Shown piece by piece: positions 8,475-17,026 of a stretch of DNA of 64,000 nt. Numbering within the stretch: the first letter of the stretch is position 1; every line of letters begins with the position of its first letter. Location of the stretch: assembly GCA_964500435.1 (NCBI GenBank), contig CAZCNL010000008.1, positions 80,191-144,190 on the forward strand, given 5' to 3'. The notes beneath the pieces were generated by a model. It saw nothing but the letters and a program-made list of their open reading frames with translations, searched no databases and was not told where the DNA came from. A program made the position numbers and the translations under genes. This stretch comes from GWF2-33-9 sp964500435 (GTDB lineage: Bacteria; Bacteroidota; Ignavibacteria; Kapaibacteriales; UBA2268).

Positions 8475-9536
8475 ATGAAAAGAAGAAATTTTTTGAAAAT
8501 CGGAGCAATTTCGACTATTACAGCAATGTTAAATACAAAATCTCTTAATTCACAAATAAGTAATAATAAAATGACAGATAAAAATAAAATGATTAAACCA
8601 AAAGTGTTACAAAAAGGCGACATAGTCGGCATTGTTGCCCCCGCAACTTCGGTTACTTCTCCCGATGATATCGAAGCAGCAAAATCTTTATTGGCTTATC
8701 TTGGTTTAAATTACAAATTCGCCGATAATTTTTTCTCAAATGAAGGCTATAAAACCAAAGATACTCGCAGTCGGGCTAATGATATAAATAATATGTTTGC
8801 AAATTCTGAAGTCAAAGCAATAATTTGTATTCGTGGCGGTTACGGCAGTATGGGAATTTTAAATTATTTAGATTATGATTTAATTAAAAATAACCCAAAA
8901 ATTTTTATTGGATATAGTGATATTACTGCTATGCACCTTGCAATCAACAAATTCTCCAATCTTTCTACTTTACATGGAGCAATGTTGCTTTCAAATCTAA
9001 GTGGTAATTCAATCGAATTTTATAAAAAAGCGCTATTTACAACCCAACCCTTAGGTAAAATTTCAAATCCACAAAGTGGAACGATACGAAATGATTTCCC
9101 AACAAGAACTATATATCCTGGTAAAGCAAGCGGACAAATTATCGGTGGTAATTTATCTTTAATTTCATCTTTAATGGGGACTAAATACGAAATGGATACA
9201 AAAGATAAAATCATATTTATCGAAGACGTTGGCGAAGAACCATATAAAATTGATAGAATGCTCACACAATTAAAATTAGCGGGAAAATTCGATGAAGCAA
9301 AAGGTATTATTGTTGGTAAATGTCAAGATTGTGAACAAAAAAATTCCCCACCAATATGGGATTATTCACTTGGCGAAGTCTTGGATTATCAATTAAAAGA
9401 TTTGAAAATTCCTTCTTTTTATGGATTACTTATTGGGCATACATCAATACAATATCCAATTCCACAAGGCTTGGAAGTCGAAATTGATGCTGATGCAAGA
9501 TTTGTAAATATTATTGAATCCTTCTGTGAGAATTAA
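8475..9536 (+). CDS. S66 LD-carboxypeptidase family, Tat signal
   Basis: A 353-residue serine peptidase of family S66 (LD-carboxypeptidase A / MccF type), which trims tetrapeptides in murein recycling or related substrates. The nucleophile is in GYSD (about Ser148), preceded by CIRGGYGS; the later FIEDVGEEPYKIDRML segment holds the catalytic glutamate region and GLLIGHT the histidine. The N-terminus reads MKRRNFLKIG followed by a hydrophobic stretch, which fits a twin-arginine signal, so the enzyme may be exported folded; tatC is in this same window at 60102. The gene is divergent from deoC with a short AT-rich gap of 50 bp. Confidence 0.88.
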   Translation: MKRRNFLKIGAISTITAMLNTKSLNSQISNNKMTDKNKMIKPKVLQKGDIVGIVAPATSVTSPDDIEAAKSLLAYLGLNYKFADNFFSNEGYKTKDTRSRANDINNMFANSEVKAIICIRGGYGSMGILNYLDYDLIKNNPKIFIGYSDITAMHLAINKFSNLSTLHGAMLLSNLSGNSIEFYKKALFTTQPLGKISNPQSGTIRNDFPTRTIYPGKASGQIIGGNLSLISSLMGTKYEMDTKDKIIFIEDVGEEPYKIDRMLTQLKLAGKFDEAKGIIVGKCQDCEQKNSPPIWDYSLGEVLDYQLKDLKIPSFYGLLIGHTSIQYPIPQGLEVEIDADARFVNIIESFCEN

Positions 9537-9609
9537 TTTTATTTAAATTCACAATTGCTTATTTTAAAATTTATTATCTTAAATCAACTTTTTAAAAAAT
9601 TTGTCGATT

Positions 9610-10032
9610 TTATAAATTATGAATAACTAATTCAACAATTCCGTGTATTTTGAAGTTTTCTTCGGGAAAAATTTCGATTGGCAAGAATTTTTCGTTTTGA
9701 GAAATTAAATAAACTTTATCATCAATAATTTTCAAAGTTTTAACAAGAAGTTCACCATTCAAAGATGCAATCACGATATCGTTACTTAATGCATTTATTT
9801 TCGAGTTGACAACTAATGTATCACCGTCGCTAATTCCAATATCTTGCATACTTTCTCCATTTACTCTAACTAAAAAATAATCCCTAATATTACCTTTTAG
9901 CATACTATAAATATTGAAATTAGTTTCAATATCATTAATTTCATAATTCTCATTTTTCGATGCTTTAGCAGGAAATATTGGTGCTTCGAATCCGTATTTC
10001 TGTTTGATTTTGCCTTTTCGTGTTGCTTTCAT
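9610..10032 (-). CDS. UmuD-like S24 protease, dyad intact
   Basis: The 140 residues align along the whole C-terminal domain of UmuD. The nucleophile is in NGESMQD (Ser61) and the general base in LLVKTL (Lys98), with the GISDGDTLVVNS and FKIHGIVELVIHN segments also matching. UmuD is the self-cleaving subunit of the SOS polymerase UmuD'2C. The N-terminal arm contains KYGFEAPIFP where the cleavage site would be, with Tyr-Gly instead of the usual Cys/Ala-Gly. No umuC follows: the downstream gene is on the opposite strand. A second UmuD-like gene lies 81 bp upstream on the same strand. The DNA-binding domain of LexA is absent. Confidence 0.85.
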   Translation of the reverse strand: MKATRKGKIKQKYGFEAPIFPAKASKNENYEINDIETNFNIYSMLKGNIRDYFLVRVNGESMQDIGISDGDTLVVNSKINALSNDIVIASLNGELLVKTLKIIDDKVYLISQNEKFLPIEIFPEENFKIHGIVELVIHNL

Positions 10033-10050
10033 TAATTTTACTCGAATTTA

Positions 10051-10089
10051 TAAAAAAGAAAAGCAAATATTATGCCGTAAAGCATTTGC
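10051..10089 (-). terminator. Hairpin terminator between the UmuD-like genes
   Basis: On the minus strand GCAAATGC and GCATAATATTTGC (10063-10089) can pair around a TTTACG loop with a small bulge. A T-rich run (complement of 10051-10062) follows. This fits a rho-independent terminator for the upstream UmuD-like gene and would give the two paralogues separate transcripts. Confidence 0.5.
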
Positions 10090-10113
10090 AAAAAAGAATT
10101 ATTTATAACTCTT

Positions 10114-10545
10114 TTAATATGAATGAATTAAATGTCGGATTACACCTAAAAAATCTAATGTATCGAAAAAGTTACTATCTATAGGGATAAATTGACCTGC
10201 TGGTGTTTCCAAATATTCAGTTCCATCGAAAATCCTGTATCGACGTATTGCTAAATTGTGATTAATTTGCACTAACAACAATTTTCCGTCTTCGGGACGA
10301 TAATATGAATCAACAACAAGTAAGTCCCCATCTCTAATTCCTTCGAAACTTTGTGCGTTTCCCACTACTTTTGCGAAAAATGTAGAATTCGGATGTTGAA
10401 CTAAAAATGAATTCAAATCGATTTCATCTTCGATATCTTCTTCGACAGGCAATGGTATACCTGCGGATACACTCATACTATAAAGTGGAAGAAGAATATC
10501 ATTTTCATTTGTTGAATCGTTTGTAATAATTTCGATTCTTTGCAT
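10114..10545 (-). CDS. UmuD-like protein with lost catalytic dyad
   Basis: The 143-residue protein aligns with UmuD over its whole length, including the N-terminal SVSAGIPLPVE (site-like Ala28-Gly29), IDLNSFLVQHPNSTFF and GIRDGDLLVVDS. At the position of UmuD Ser60 it has Ala64 (GNAQ in place of GDSM), and at the position of Lys97 it has Arg101 (LAIRRY in place of FTVKKL). Both catalytic residues are therefore gone, so it should not self-cleave, although an Ala-Gly site remains. UmuD-family proteins dimerise, so a partner or regulator role for the active neighbour is plausible inference. A strong GGGGGGATAA ribosome site precedes the ATG. Confidence 0.82.
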   Translation of the reverse strand: MQRIEIITNDSTNENDILLPLYSMSVSAGIPLPVEEDIEDEIDLNSFLVQHPNSTFFAKVVGNAQSFEGIRDGDLLVVDSYYRPEDGKLLLVQINHNLAIRRYRIFDGTEYLETPAGQFIPIDSNFFDTLDFLGVIRHLIHSY

Positions 10546-10685
10546 TTATCCCCCCAGATTTGAACAAAGAAAAAAGCAATTTAATCATTTTTTTTGTATT
10601 ATCCAAATTTTTTTGTTTTTGTCTTCAAATTATGTGTATTTCGTTTCGTTATAATTAATTTTGAATAATAATTTTTGAGCTTAAT

Positions 10686-12833
10686 ATGAAAATTCTAAAA
10701 ATCACTATTAATTTGATGATTTTCCTGCTTGTTCCCACATTTTTTTCAAATCTTTTTGCAAAAGTTGAAGATGTGTCGAAAAAACCAACTAATTTGAATT
10801 ATAAAATTAATTTAAAAATAGAACCTGCCAATTCATTTTTAGAAGGACAATCAATCATTGAAATCAATGATTATACTGGCGCTGAACTAAAATTCAAATT
10901 GTTGAAAAGCTTACAGATTTTAGATGTAAAAACAGAAGATTTGAATTATTCAATCGATGAAACTGACCAATATTACAATACTTTGAATTTTTATCAAAAG
11001 CCTCAATCAAAAAATAAAAAACCTATCATATTTTTGACATACTCCGGAAAAGTGTATAATTTACCAAACGAAACAAATTTAAACCAAAAGCATTCGAACT
11101 CAATTGGGATTATTTCACCCAAAAATAATGAAGGTATATATTTGCCCGGTGGTTCTTTTTACCCCTCGTTGGATAATTCTTTAAATTTGTTCGAATGCAC
11201 AATTAATTCACCGAAAAGTTACATTATGGTTACAAGTGGAAACGTCATTTCTAACAATATCAATAAATCACAAAAAGATGAAAGCAAAACTGTAGTTTAT
11301 CAAACTCCATTTCCGACTGACGAAATTACTATTGTCGGCGGCAAATATGTTGAATATAGCAAACAATACGAAGGTGTAACTTTTAATTTATATACTTACG
11401 ATTCAACAAATCAAGCAGAAACATATTTAAACTCTTCAATAGAATATTATAAAATTTATACTAAACTTTTCGGGGATTATCCATTTTCTTCATTTAGTAT
11501 TGTCGAAAACTTTTTCGCCACAGGTTTCGGTATGCCTGGCTATACATTGCTTTCAGGGAAATTACTGGCAATGCCTTGGGTAACATTGTCCCCTGGATCA
11601 CTTGCTCACGAATTTGTCCATAATTGGTGGGGAAATAGTGTATATGTTGATTATAATGGTGGCAATTGGTGCGAAGCTTTGACTACTTTTTCTGCAAATT
11701 ATTATTACAATATAGCAACAGGAAACAAATCCGGAGCAATCGATTGGCGAAAAAAAGCATTGATGTCAATTGATGCTTTACCACAAGAAAAAAATTACCC
11801 CGTAAAAGATTTTCAATATCAAAAAGATATGGATGATGCCGTCATCGGTTATCAAAAGGGCGCTTTCATTTTTTATGAAGTTATGAAACTTATTGGCGAA
11901 AACAATTTCTTCGAAGCTTTGAAAAGTTTTTCAAAAGATTTTCGTGGAAAACATGCTTATTGGTCTGATTTAATCAATGAATTTTCCAAATTCGCTCCTA
12001 AAGAACTTATCAATAATAATAAACTTGCTAATATTATTAATGATTGGATAAGTTCGACAGAAGAACCGAAAGTTTCACTAAAAAATGTAACAGCGTCAAA
12101 AAATAAAATAGATTTTGTAATCGAAAAAAGTGATGATTTAACTATTACAATACCCGTTTTATTTTACAATTCAAATGGATTTGATATAGTTTATTACACC
12201 ATATCGAATAAATATAACAAGTTGGAATATTCCTCGAACGTTGAAATTAACAAAGTTGTTGTTGATCCAAATTATGAGTCACTCAGAAAACTTTACAACT
12301 GGGAAAAACCTTTTAGTTTCAATCAAACTTTAGGAGCTGAACCTATTATCGTTTCGCCTGATGAAAGTTCACCAAATTATAAATTTGCCCAAGAATTTTA
12401 CAAAGAAATGCAACAAAGTGAATACAAATGTTCGATGAAAAAAGCCTCTGAATTAACCGAAAACGATATAAATAATAATTCTTTAATATTATTAGGAACT
12501 ATAAAAGACAATTCATTAATAAAACAACTTTCGGAAAATTTCCCTGAACAATTTAAAATTAATGGCGATAATTTCGATTTTTCAGGTAAATCCGCACCAA
12601 TTAAAGAAAGTATTATGATGATTAACACAGACCACCCCAAAAATCCAAAGCATTTTACAACAATTATTTACTTTGACAATTTGCCAAATTTTGATCCAAT
12701 TAAAAGACTATTCCACTATCAAAGTTATTCAATGGTTTTGCTTTCACTAACAAAACCTGGACGACCACTATTTAGTATAGAAATTTTCCCAACAACAAAA
12801 TCTAAAATTGAATTAGTTAAAGATTTGAAATAA
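10686..12833 (+). CDS. M1-family zinc metallopeptidase-like protein
   Basis: A secreted 715-residue protein with a signal peptide (about 1-25), an N-terminal beta domain and a metallopeptidase domain. The zinc site is HEFVHNWWGN with a downstream glutamate in GGNWCEALTTF. The spacing is HEXXH-X17-E, one residue shorter than the standard M1 spacing. The usual substrate-binding GXMEN motif is replaced by GFGMPGYTLLS, so aminopeptidase activity may be altered. The last 160 residues or so form an extra domain that is not recognised. It probably acts in the periplasm or outside the cell. The next gene, a ybaK homologue, starts 3 bp after its stop. Confidence 0.8.
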   Translation: MKILKITINLMIFLLVPTFFSNLFAKVEDVSKKPTNLNYKINLKIEPANSFLEGQSIIEINDYTGAELKFKLLKSLQILDVKTEDLNYSIDETDQYYNTLNFYQKPQSKNKKPIIFLTYSGKVYNLPNETNLNQKHSNSIGIISPKNNEGIYLPGGSFYPSLDNSLNLFECTINSPKSYIMVTSGNVISNNINKSQKDESKTVVYQTPFPTDEITIVGGKYVEYSKQYEGVTFNLYTYDSTNQAETYLNSSIEYYKIYTKLFGDYPFSSFSIVENFFATGFGMPGYTLLSGKLLAMPWVTLSPGSLAHEFVHNWWGNSVYVDYNGGNWCEALTTFSANYYYNIATGNKSGAIDWRKKALMSIDALPQEKNYPVKDFQYQKDMDDAVIGYQKGAFIFYEVMKLIGENNFFEALKSFSKDFRGKHAYWSDLINEFSKFAPKELINNNKLANIINDWISSTEEPKVSLKNVTASKNKIDFVIEKSDDLTITIPVLFYNSNGFDIVYYTISNKYNKLEYSSNVEINKVVVDPNYESLRKLYNWEKPFSFNQTLGAEPIIVSPDESSPNYKFAQEFYKEMQQSEYKCSMKKASELTENDINNNSLILLGTIKDNSLIKQLSENFPEQFKINGDNFDFSGKSAPIKESIMMINTDHPKNPKHFTTIIYFDNLPNFDPIKRLFHYQSYSMVLLSLTKPGRPLFSIEIFPTTKSKIELVKDLK

Positions 12834-12836
12834 ATT

Positions 12837-13316
12837 ATGGCTAAAAAAGAAATTCCTGCAACGACAGCAATAAGAGAACTTAAGGCAAATAATGCCGATT
12901 TCGAAGCATATTTTTATGATTATCAAGAAAAAGGTGGTACAAAACAAACAGCCGAAGAATTGCAAGTTGATGAACATCAAGTAATCAAAACACTGGTTTT
13001 TGAAGCTGACGGGAAAATGATAATTGTTTTAATGCACGGCGACAATGAAGTTTCCACCAAAGAATTAGCAAGATTTTTAAATGTGAAAAAAGTAGAACCA
13101 GCCGACCAAAAAAGTGCTATGAATGCTACAGGCTATCAATTTGGCGGAACAAGTCCTTTCGGCACTAAAAAGAAATTACCAATTTATGTCGAAAGTTCTA
13201 TTTTGGATTTAAATGAAATTTATATAAATGGCGGGAAGCGTGGTTTCATCGTGAAAATTTCTGTAAAGGATTTAACACGAGTATTGCAATGCACTCCTGT
13301 TAATGTCGCAATTTAA
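12837..13316 (+). CDS. ybaK: Cys-tRNA(Pro) deacylase, YbaK/EbsC family
   Basis: A 159-residue editing enzyme that hydrolyses mischarged Cys-tRNA(Pro) and protects translation fidelity. The conserved YbaK core is clear: KTLVFEADGKMIIVLMHGD, the lysine-rich DQKSAMNATGYQFGGTSPFG segment, and the terminal INGGKRGFIVKIS. The length and order match the bacterial family. It follows the M1-like peptidase gene after 3 bp and is probably cotranscribed with it, which need not mean a shared role. Confidence 0.92.
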   Translation: MAKKEIPATTAIRELKANNADFEAYFYDYQEKGGTKQTAEELQVDEHQVIKTLVFEADGKMIIVLMHGDNEVSTKELARFLNVKKVEPADQKSAMNATGYQFGGTSPFGTKKKLPIYVESSILDLNEIYINGGKRGFIVKISVKDLTRVLQCTPVNVAI

Positions 13317-13387
13317 ATTGCATAACAAAATGACTGTTTAAGATGACTCAATAATAAAATCGAATAAAACTGAACGAGAAAGAATAA

Positions 13388-14686
13388 TTAATTTATCTTA
13401 AACGGTTCAAGAGCTTTTTCAAGCAACTTTTTATTTTTAGCAAAAGAAAGCACCATCCCGTAATTTGTGAAAGGAATATTATTTTTTTTGGCAAGTTCAA
13501 TTCTATGATAATATTTTTGACGGTCAGTCATACAAGAACCACAATGAATAATCATTTTATATTTCGTCAAATCATCTGGAAAAGTTCGACCAAACGAAAA
13601 TTCGAATTTCAATTCTTTTTGAGTGAAATTCCTTAAAACTCTCGGCAATTGCATCGTTCCTATATCATCACATTTTCGATTGTGATTACAAGATTCAGCA
13701 ATTAAAATTAAATCTTGGTTTTGCAATTCTTGAATTTTTTCAGTACTTTGAATTAAATAATCTAAATTTCCATAAGTCATAAAATTAGTCATAGCAATTG
13801 AAAAAGAAGTCAGTGGTATATTTTCCGGTGTCCACTCCCCAATTATATCAAATGCTTGCGAATCAGTAACTATTAATTGCAAACCTTCATTACTTTTGCT
13901 TAAATCATCAATTAAATCTAAATATCTTTTCTTTTCTTTATTTGAAATTTCAATTTCATTGCTCCTTGCAGAATTTAAATCCATTCTATACAAAACTGGG
14001 ATGCAAAATTTTCTCAAAAGCCTTTCGACAGTCATTTCCTGGGGACGTAATAATCGGATTTCTGGAGTTTCTTCATCCATCGGAATATTTAAAAGCACAA
14101 AACCCTTTTCTTTTAACTTTGGGAACAAATCAATGTTTTTGCTTTCAAATTTAAAATTGTTTAAAATAAAATCAATGAGTTTTTTTTGCTCGTTGAAATC
14201 AGATAAATCAATCACAAATGCGGGAATTTCCAATAAATTCGCATATTGCTCAACAAATCTGTTAATTTCTTCATCAGATAATTGATTTTTATTTTTAAAC
14301 AAATTGAAAACTGCCAAACATTGTTTGTTCATTTCCAAAATTTCGTCCAGCAGTTCTTTTTCAATTGAATAATCTTTTGTAGAAATTAATTTATTAAAAT
14401 CAAATGTGAGTAAAACTAAATCAGATTCGTAAACTGCTTGCATTGTTTTTTTTCGTTTCTTATCGCCTAATTCGCCGACTTCATCGACACCGGCAGTATC
14501 GAAAATTTTAACGGGACCGAGTGAATGAATTTCCATCAAAGTTATAACATTATCAGCAGTTGTTCCAGGAGTTGGGTCAACGATAGCAAAATCTTTTTGC
14601 CCGCTTAATAAGTTGATTAAACTTGATTTGCCGGCATTTACTTTCCCAATGATGCTTATATTAACTCTTTCAATTTGATTCGCCAT
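13388..14686 (-). CDS. hydF: [FeFe]-hydrogenase maturation GTPase HydF
   Basis: HydF is the scaffold that carries and delivers the 2Fe subcluster of [FeFe]-hydrogenase. The N-terminal GTPase domain has G1 GKVNAGKSS, the PGTTADNV switch region and DTAGVDE. The C-terminal cluster domain has the diagnostic ligands Cys333-x-His335 (ESCNHN) and His381-Cys382-x-x-Cys385 (HCGSC). The 432-residue length is typical. No hydE, hydG or hydrogenase gene is in the window, so those must lie elsewhere if the system works. The gene is convergent with ybaK. Confidence 0.94.
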   Translation of the reverse strand: MANQIERVNISIIGKVNAGKSSLINLLSGQKDFAIVDPTPGTTADNVITLMEIHSLGPVKIFDTAGVDEVGELGDKKRKKTMQAVYESDLVLLTFDFNKLISTKDYSIEKELLDEILEMNKQCLAVFNLFKNKNQLSDEEINRFVEQYANLLEIPAFVIDLSDFNEQKKLIDFILNNFKFESKNIDLFPKLKEKGFVLLNIPMDEETPEIRLLRPQEMTVERLLRKFCIPVLYRMDLNSARSNEIEISNKEKKRYLDLIDDLSKSNEGLQLIVTDSQAFDIIGEWTPENIPLTSFSIAMTNFMTYGNLDYLIQSTEKIQELQNQDLILIAESCNHNRKCDDIGTMQLPRVLRNFTQKELKFEFSFGRTFPDDLTKYKMIIHCGSCMTDRQKYYHRIELAKKNNIPFTNYGMVLSFAKNKKLLEKALEPFKIN

Positions 14687-14745
14687 AAAATTGATTAATT
14701 ATAATAAATTGAAAAGTGAAGTTTATGATGTGTATTTAAAATCTG

Positions 14746-14817
14746 TAGCGTATAGGGGACTCGAACCCCTGTTACCGGCGTGAGAGGCCAGCGTCCTAAC
14801 CACTAGACGAATACGCC
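14746..14817 (-). tRNA. tRNA-Glu (anticodon CTC)
   Basis: The minus strand folds as a full tRNA. The acceptor stem pairs GGCGTAT with ATACGCT (one G-U pair), the anticodon stem-loop is GGC-CTCTCAC-GCC with anticodon CTC, and the T arm is AGGGGTTCGAGTCCCCT. The discriminator is A and the CCA end is not encoded (CAG follows). Anticodon CTC reads GAG. The gene stands out as a GC-rich island between hydF and dprA. Confidence 0.95.
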
Positions 14818-14907
14818 TATTTTATTAAATTAAAATATATTTCACATACAAAATTAAGCAATTTTATGCTATTTCAATTTTTTTTATTAAATTCAAATTT
14901 ATTTTAG

Positions 14908-16008
14908 ATGCTTTTTATGAAACTCCCTAATCAATGGAACGAAGTTGAATTTTTTCAATTACAAAGTATTAATAAACTTAAATCAAATAAAATCAAATTT
15001 ATAGTTGAGCATTACCATAATTTGCACGATTTTACAAAAAATATGTTGCCCGAATTTGTCGAAATTGATTTTGGCAATGAATTACAAAATAAACAAAAGA
15101 TTGAAGACGAAATTAGCGAAATGCTAAATCAATGCGAGAAGGAAAATGTTCAAATAATTTCTTATTGGGATGAAAATTATCCACCTTTGCTTCGGAACAT
15201 TATGTTGCCGCCTTTGGTTATTTATGTTAAAGGAAAATTAAATAATGCTAATCGGGCGATTTCTATTGTTGGCACAAGAACAAATACTGTGTATGGTAAA
15301 TTAACGGCAGAGAAGTTTGCTTCGTTTTTTGCCAATCAAGGGATTATAGTTGTTAGCGGCTTAGCAAATGGAATTGATTCAATAGCACATAAGCAAGTTT
15401 TAACAAATAACGGTATAACTTACGCTGTGATTGCATCGGGAATTGATAAAATTTCTTCAGAAAACCAAAAAAAATTAGCAGATAAAATTGTTGAAAATGG
15501 TGGTGCTATCATTTCCGAATATAAATGCGGAACCACTGCAATGACCCAATATTTCCCCGTAAGAAATCGTATTATAAGTGGGATAAGTGCGGCAACAATA
15601 GTTGTCGAAAGTGGTGTCAAAAGCGGCACTTTGATTACAGCAAGATTTGCTTTTGAACAAGATAGAATTGTATTCGCTGTCCCCGGAAATATTACTTCCG
15701 AAAAAAGTAAAGGAGCAAATGAGCTAATTAGAAAAAATATTGCTCAAATTTGCATTAGCCCCGAACAAGTTTTGCAAGATTTAGGTTGGGATACGCTAAA
15801 AGAATCAGCAGAAAAGGACATCGAAATTAAATTTAATTCTATTGTTGATGAAACTTTATACAATTTATTAACATTTGAACCTATTCCAATTGATGATTTA
15901 TTAGAAAAGTCTAATTTTGATGTTTCGCAAGTTTTAGTATCATTATTAAATTTAGAATTCAAAGGATTGATTAGACAATTACCAGGTAAACAATTTTTAA
16001 GAGTTTGA
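14908..16008 (+). CDS. dprA: DNA processing protein DprA
   Basis: DprA loads RecA on incoming single-stranded DNA during transformation. The Rossmann-like core is plain: GTRTNTVYGK, VVSGLANGIDSIAHK, FPVRNRIISGIS and ESGVKSGTLITA with the later VFAVPGNI segment. The C-terminal 60 residues look like the usual winged-helix domain. The protein has 366 residues from 14908; a second ATG at 14917 is an equally good start. No strong ribosome site is visible. The gene heads a plus-strand run with the prenyl synthase and the AddB-like nuclease. Confidence 0.94.
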   Translation: MLFMKLPNQWNEVEFFQLQSINKLKSNKIKFIVEHYHNLHDFTKNMLPEFVEIDFGNELQNKQKIEDEISEMLNQCEKENVQIISYWDENYPPLLRNIMLPPLVIYVKGKLNNANRAISIVGTRTNTVYGKLTAEKFASFFANQGIIVVSGLANGIDSIAHKQVLTNNGITYAVIASGIDKISSENQKKLADKIVENGGAIISEYKCGTTAMTQYFPVRNRIISGISAATIVVESGVKSGTLITARFAFEQDRIVFAVPGNITSEKSKGANELIRKNIAQICISPEQVLQDLGWDTLKESAEKDIEIKFNSIVDETLYNLLTFEPIPIDDLLEKSNFDVSQVLVSLLNLEFKGLIRQLPGKQFLRV

Positions 16009-16042
16009 TAGATTAAGTATATAATTATTTGAAGAGTAAAAA

Positions 16043-17026
16043 ATGAATTTAAAAGTTAAATATCAAGAATTATTGAATTTAGTGGAGTCGCATATTGATT
16101 GTTTATTTTGTCGGGAACAACCAAGCAATCTATATGAACCGATTAAGTATTTTATGGAACAAAAAGGAAAGCGAATTCGTCCAATTTTAACAATTGTTGC
16201 AACAGCAATGATTGGTGGAGACATTCATAAGTCAATAAAACCCGCTATTTCCTTAGAGTTTTTACATAATTTTACCTTAGTTCACGATGATATTATGGAC
16301 AATTCTCCAATCCGACGTGGTCGCCCCACTGTTCACGTAAAATATGATTTATCAACTGCTATTTTATCAGGCGATTTACTTTTGGCTATTGCTTTCAGAA
16401 AAATTATCGAAGATGTCGGTTTAGATTATTGCAAAGAAGTATTACTAACATTTACTGATGCTTTAATTGAAGTTTGTGAAGGTCAAGGTTATGATATAAA
16501 TTTTGAAAAAAAATATGATATCACTATTAGTGATTATTTATTAATGATTGAAAAGAAAACAGCAAAATTAATCGAAAATGCTTTACTTATAGGTGCTTAT
16601 ATTGCAAATGCAAATAAACAACAAATCGAAGATTTTATTACAATTGGAAAAAGTATCGGTATAGGTTTCCAATTACAAGATGATTTACTCGATTTAACTG
16701 CTGAAAATATAAAGTTTGGTAAAGTAATTGGCAAAGATATCCAAGAAGGCAAAAAAACTTACTTGATTTTGAAATCCAAAGAGCTTTTTAAATCGACCGA
16801 ATCTATTGAATTACTTAATAAATTCTATCAAAATAACGGATTGCATAACGAAGAGGTCAATTTACTTATTAATTATATGAATGAATTCGGTGTGATTGAT
16901 GCTACGAAAGAAAAAATTAATACTTATTTTGAAAAAGCAAAAGAAGCTGTCAATAAATTCGAGCAAAATGAGTATACTCAATTAATGAACTACATTATTG
17001 ATATGATTTTCCAAAGGGATTTTTAA
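16043..17026 (+). CDS. Polyprenyl diphosphate synthase
   Basis: A trans-prenyltransferase of 327 residues that condenses isopentenyl diphosphate with allylic diphosphates. The first aspartate-rich motif is HDDIMDNSPIRRGRP (Asp82, Asp83, Asp86) and the second is QDDLLD (Asp213, Asp214, Asp217). An aromatic residue (Phe77) lies five positions before the first motif, which in this family usually limits chain length, so a farnesyl or geranylgeranyl product is somewhat favoured over long quinone chains. The stop overlaps the next start by one base (TAATG), giving translational coupling with the nuclease gene. Confidence 0.9.
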   Translation: MNLKVKYQELLNLVESHIDCLFCREQPSNLYEPIKYFMEQKGKRIRPILTIVATAMIGGDIHKSIKPAISLEFLHNFTLVHDDIMDNSPIRRGRPTVHVKYDLSTAILSGDLLLAIAFRKIIEDVGLDYCKEVLLTFTDALIEVCEGQGYDINFEKKYDITISDYLLMIEKKTAKLIENALLIGAYIANANKQQIEDFITIGKSIGIGFQLQDDLLDLTAENIKFGKVIGKDIQEGKKTYLILKSKELFKSTESIELLNKFYQNNGLHNEEVNLLINYMNEFGVIDATKEKINTYFEKAKEAVNKFEQNEYTQLMNYIIDMIFQRDF

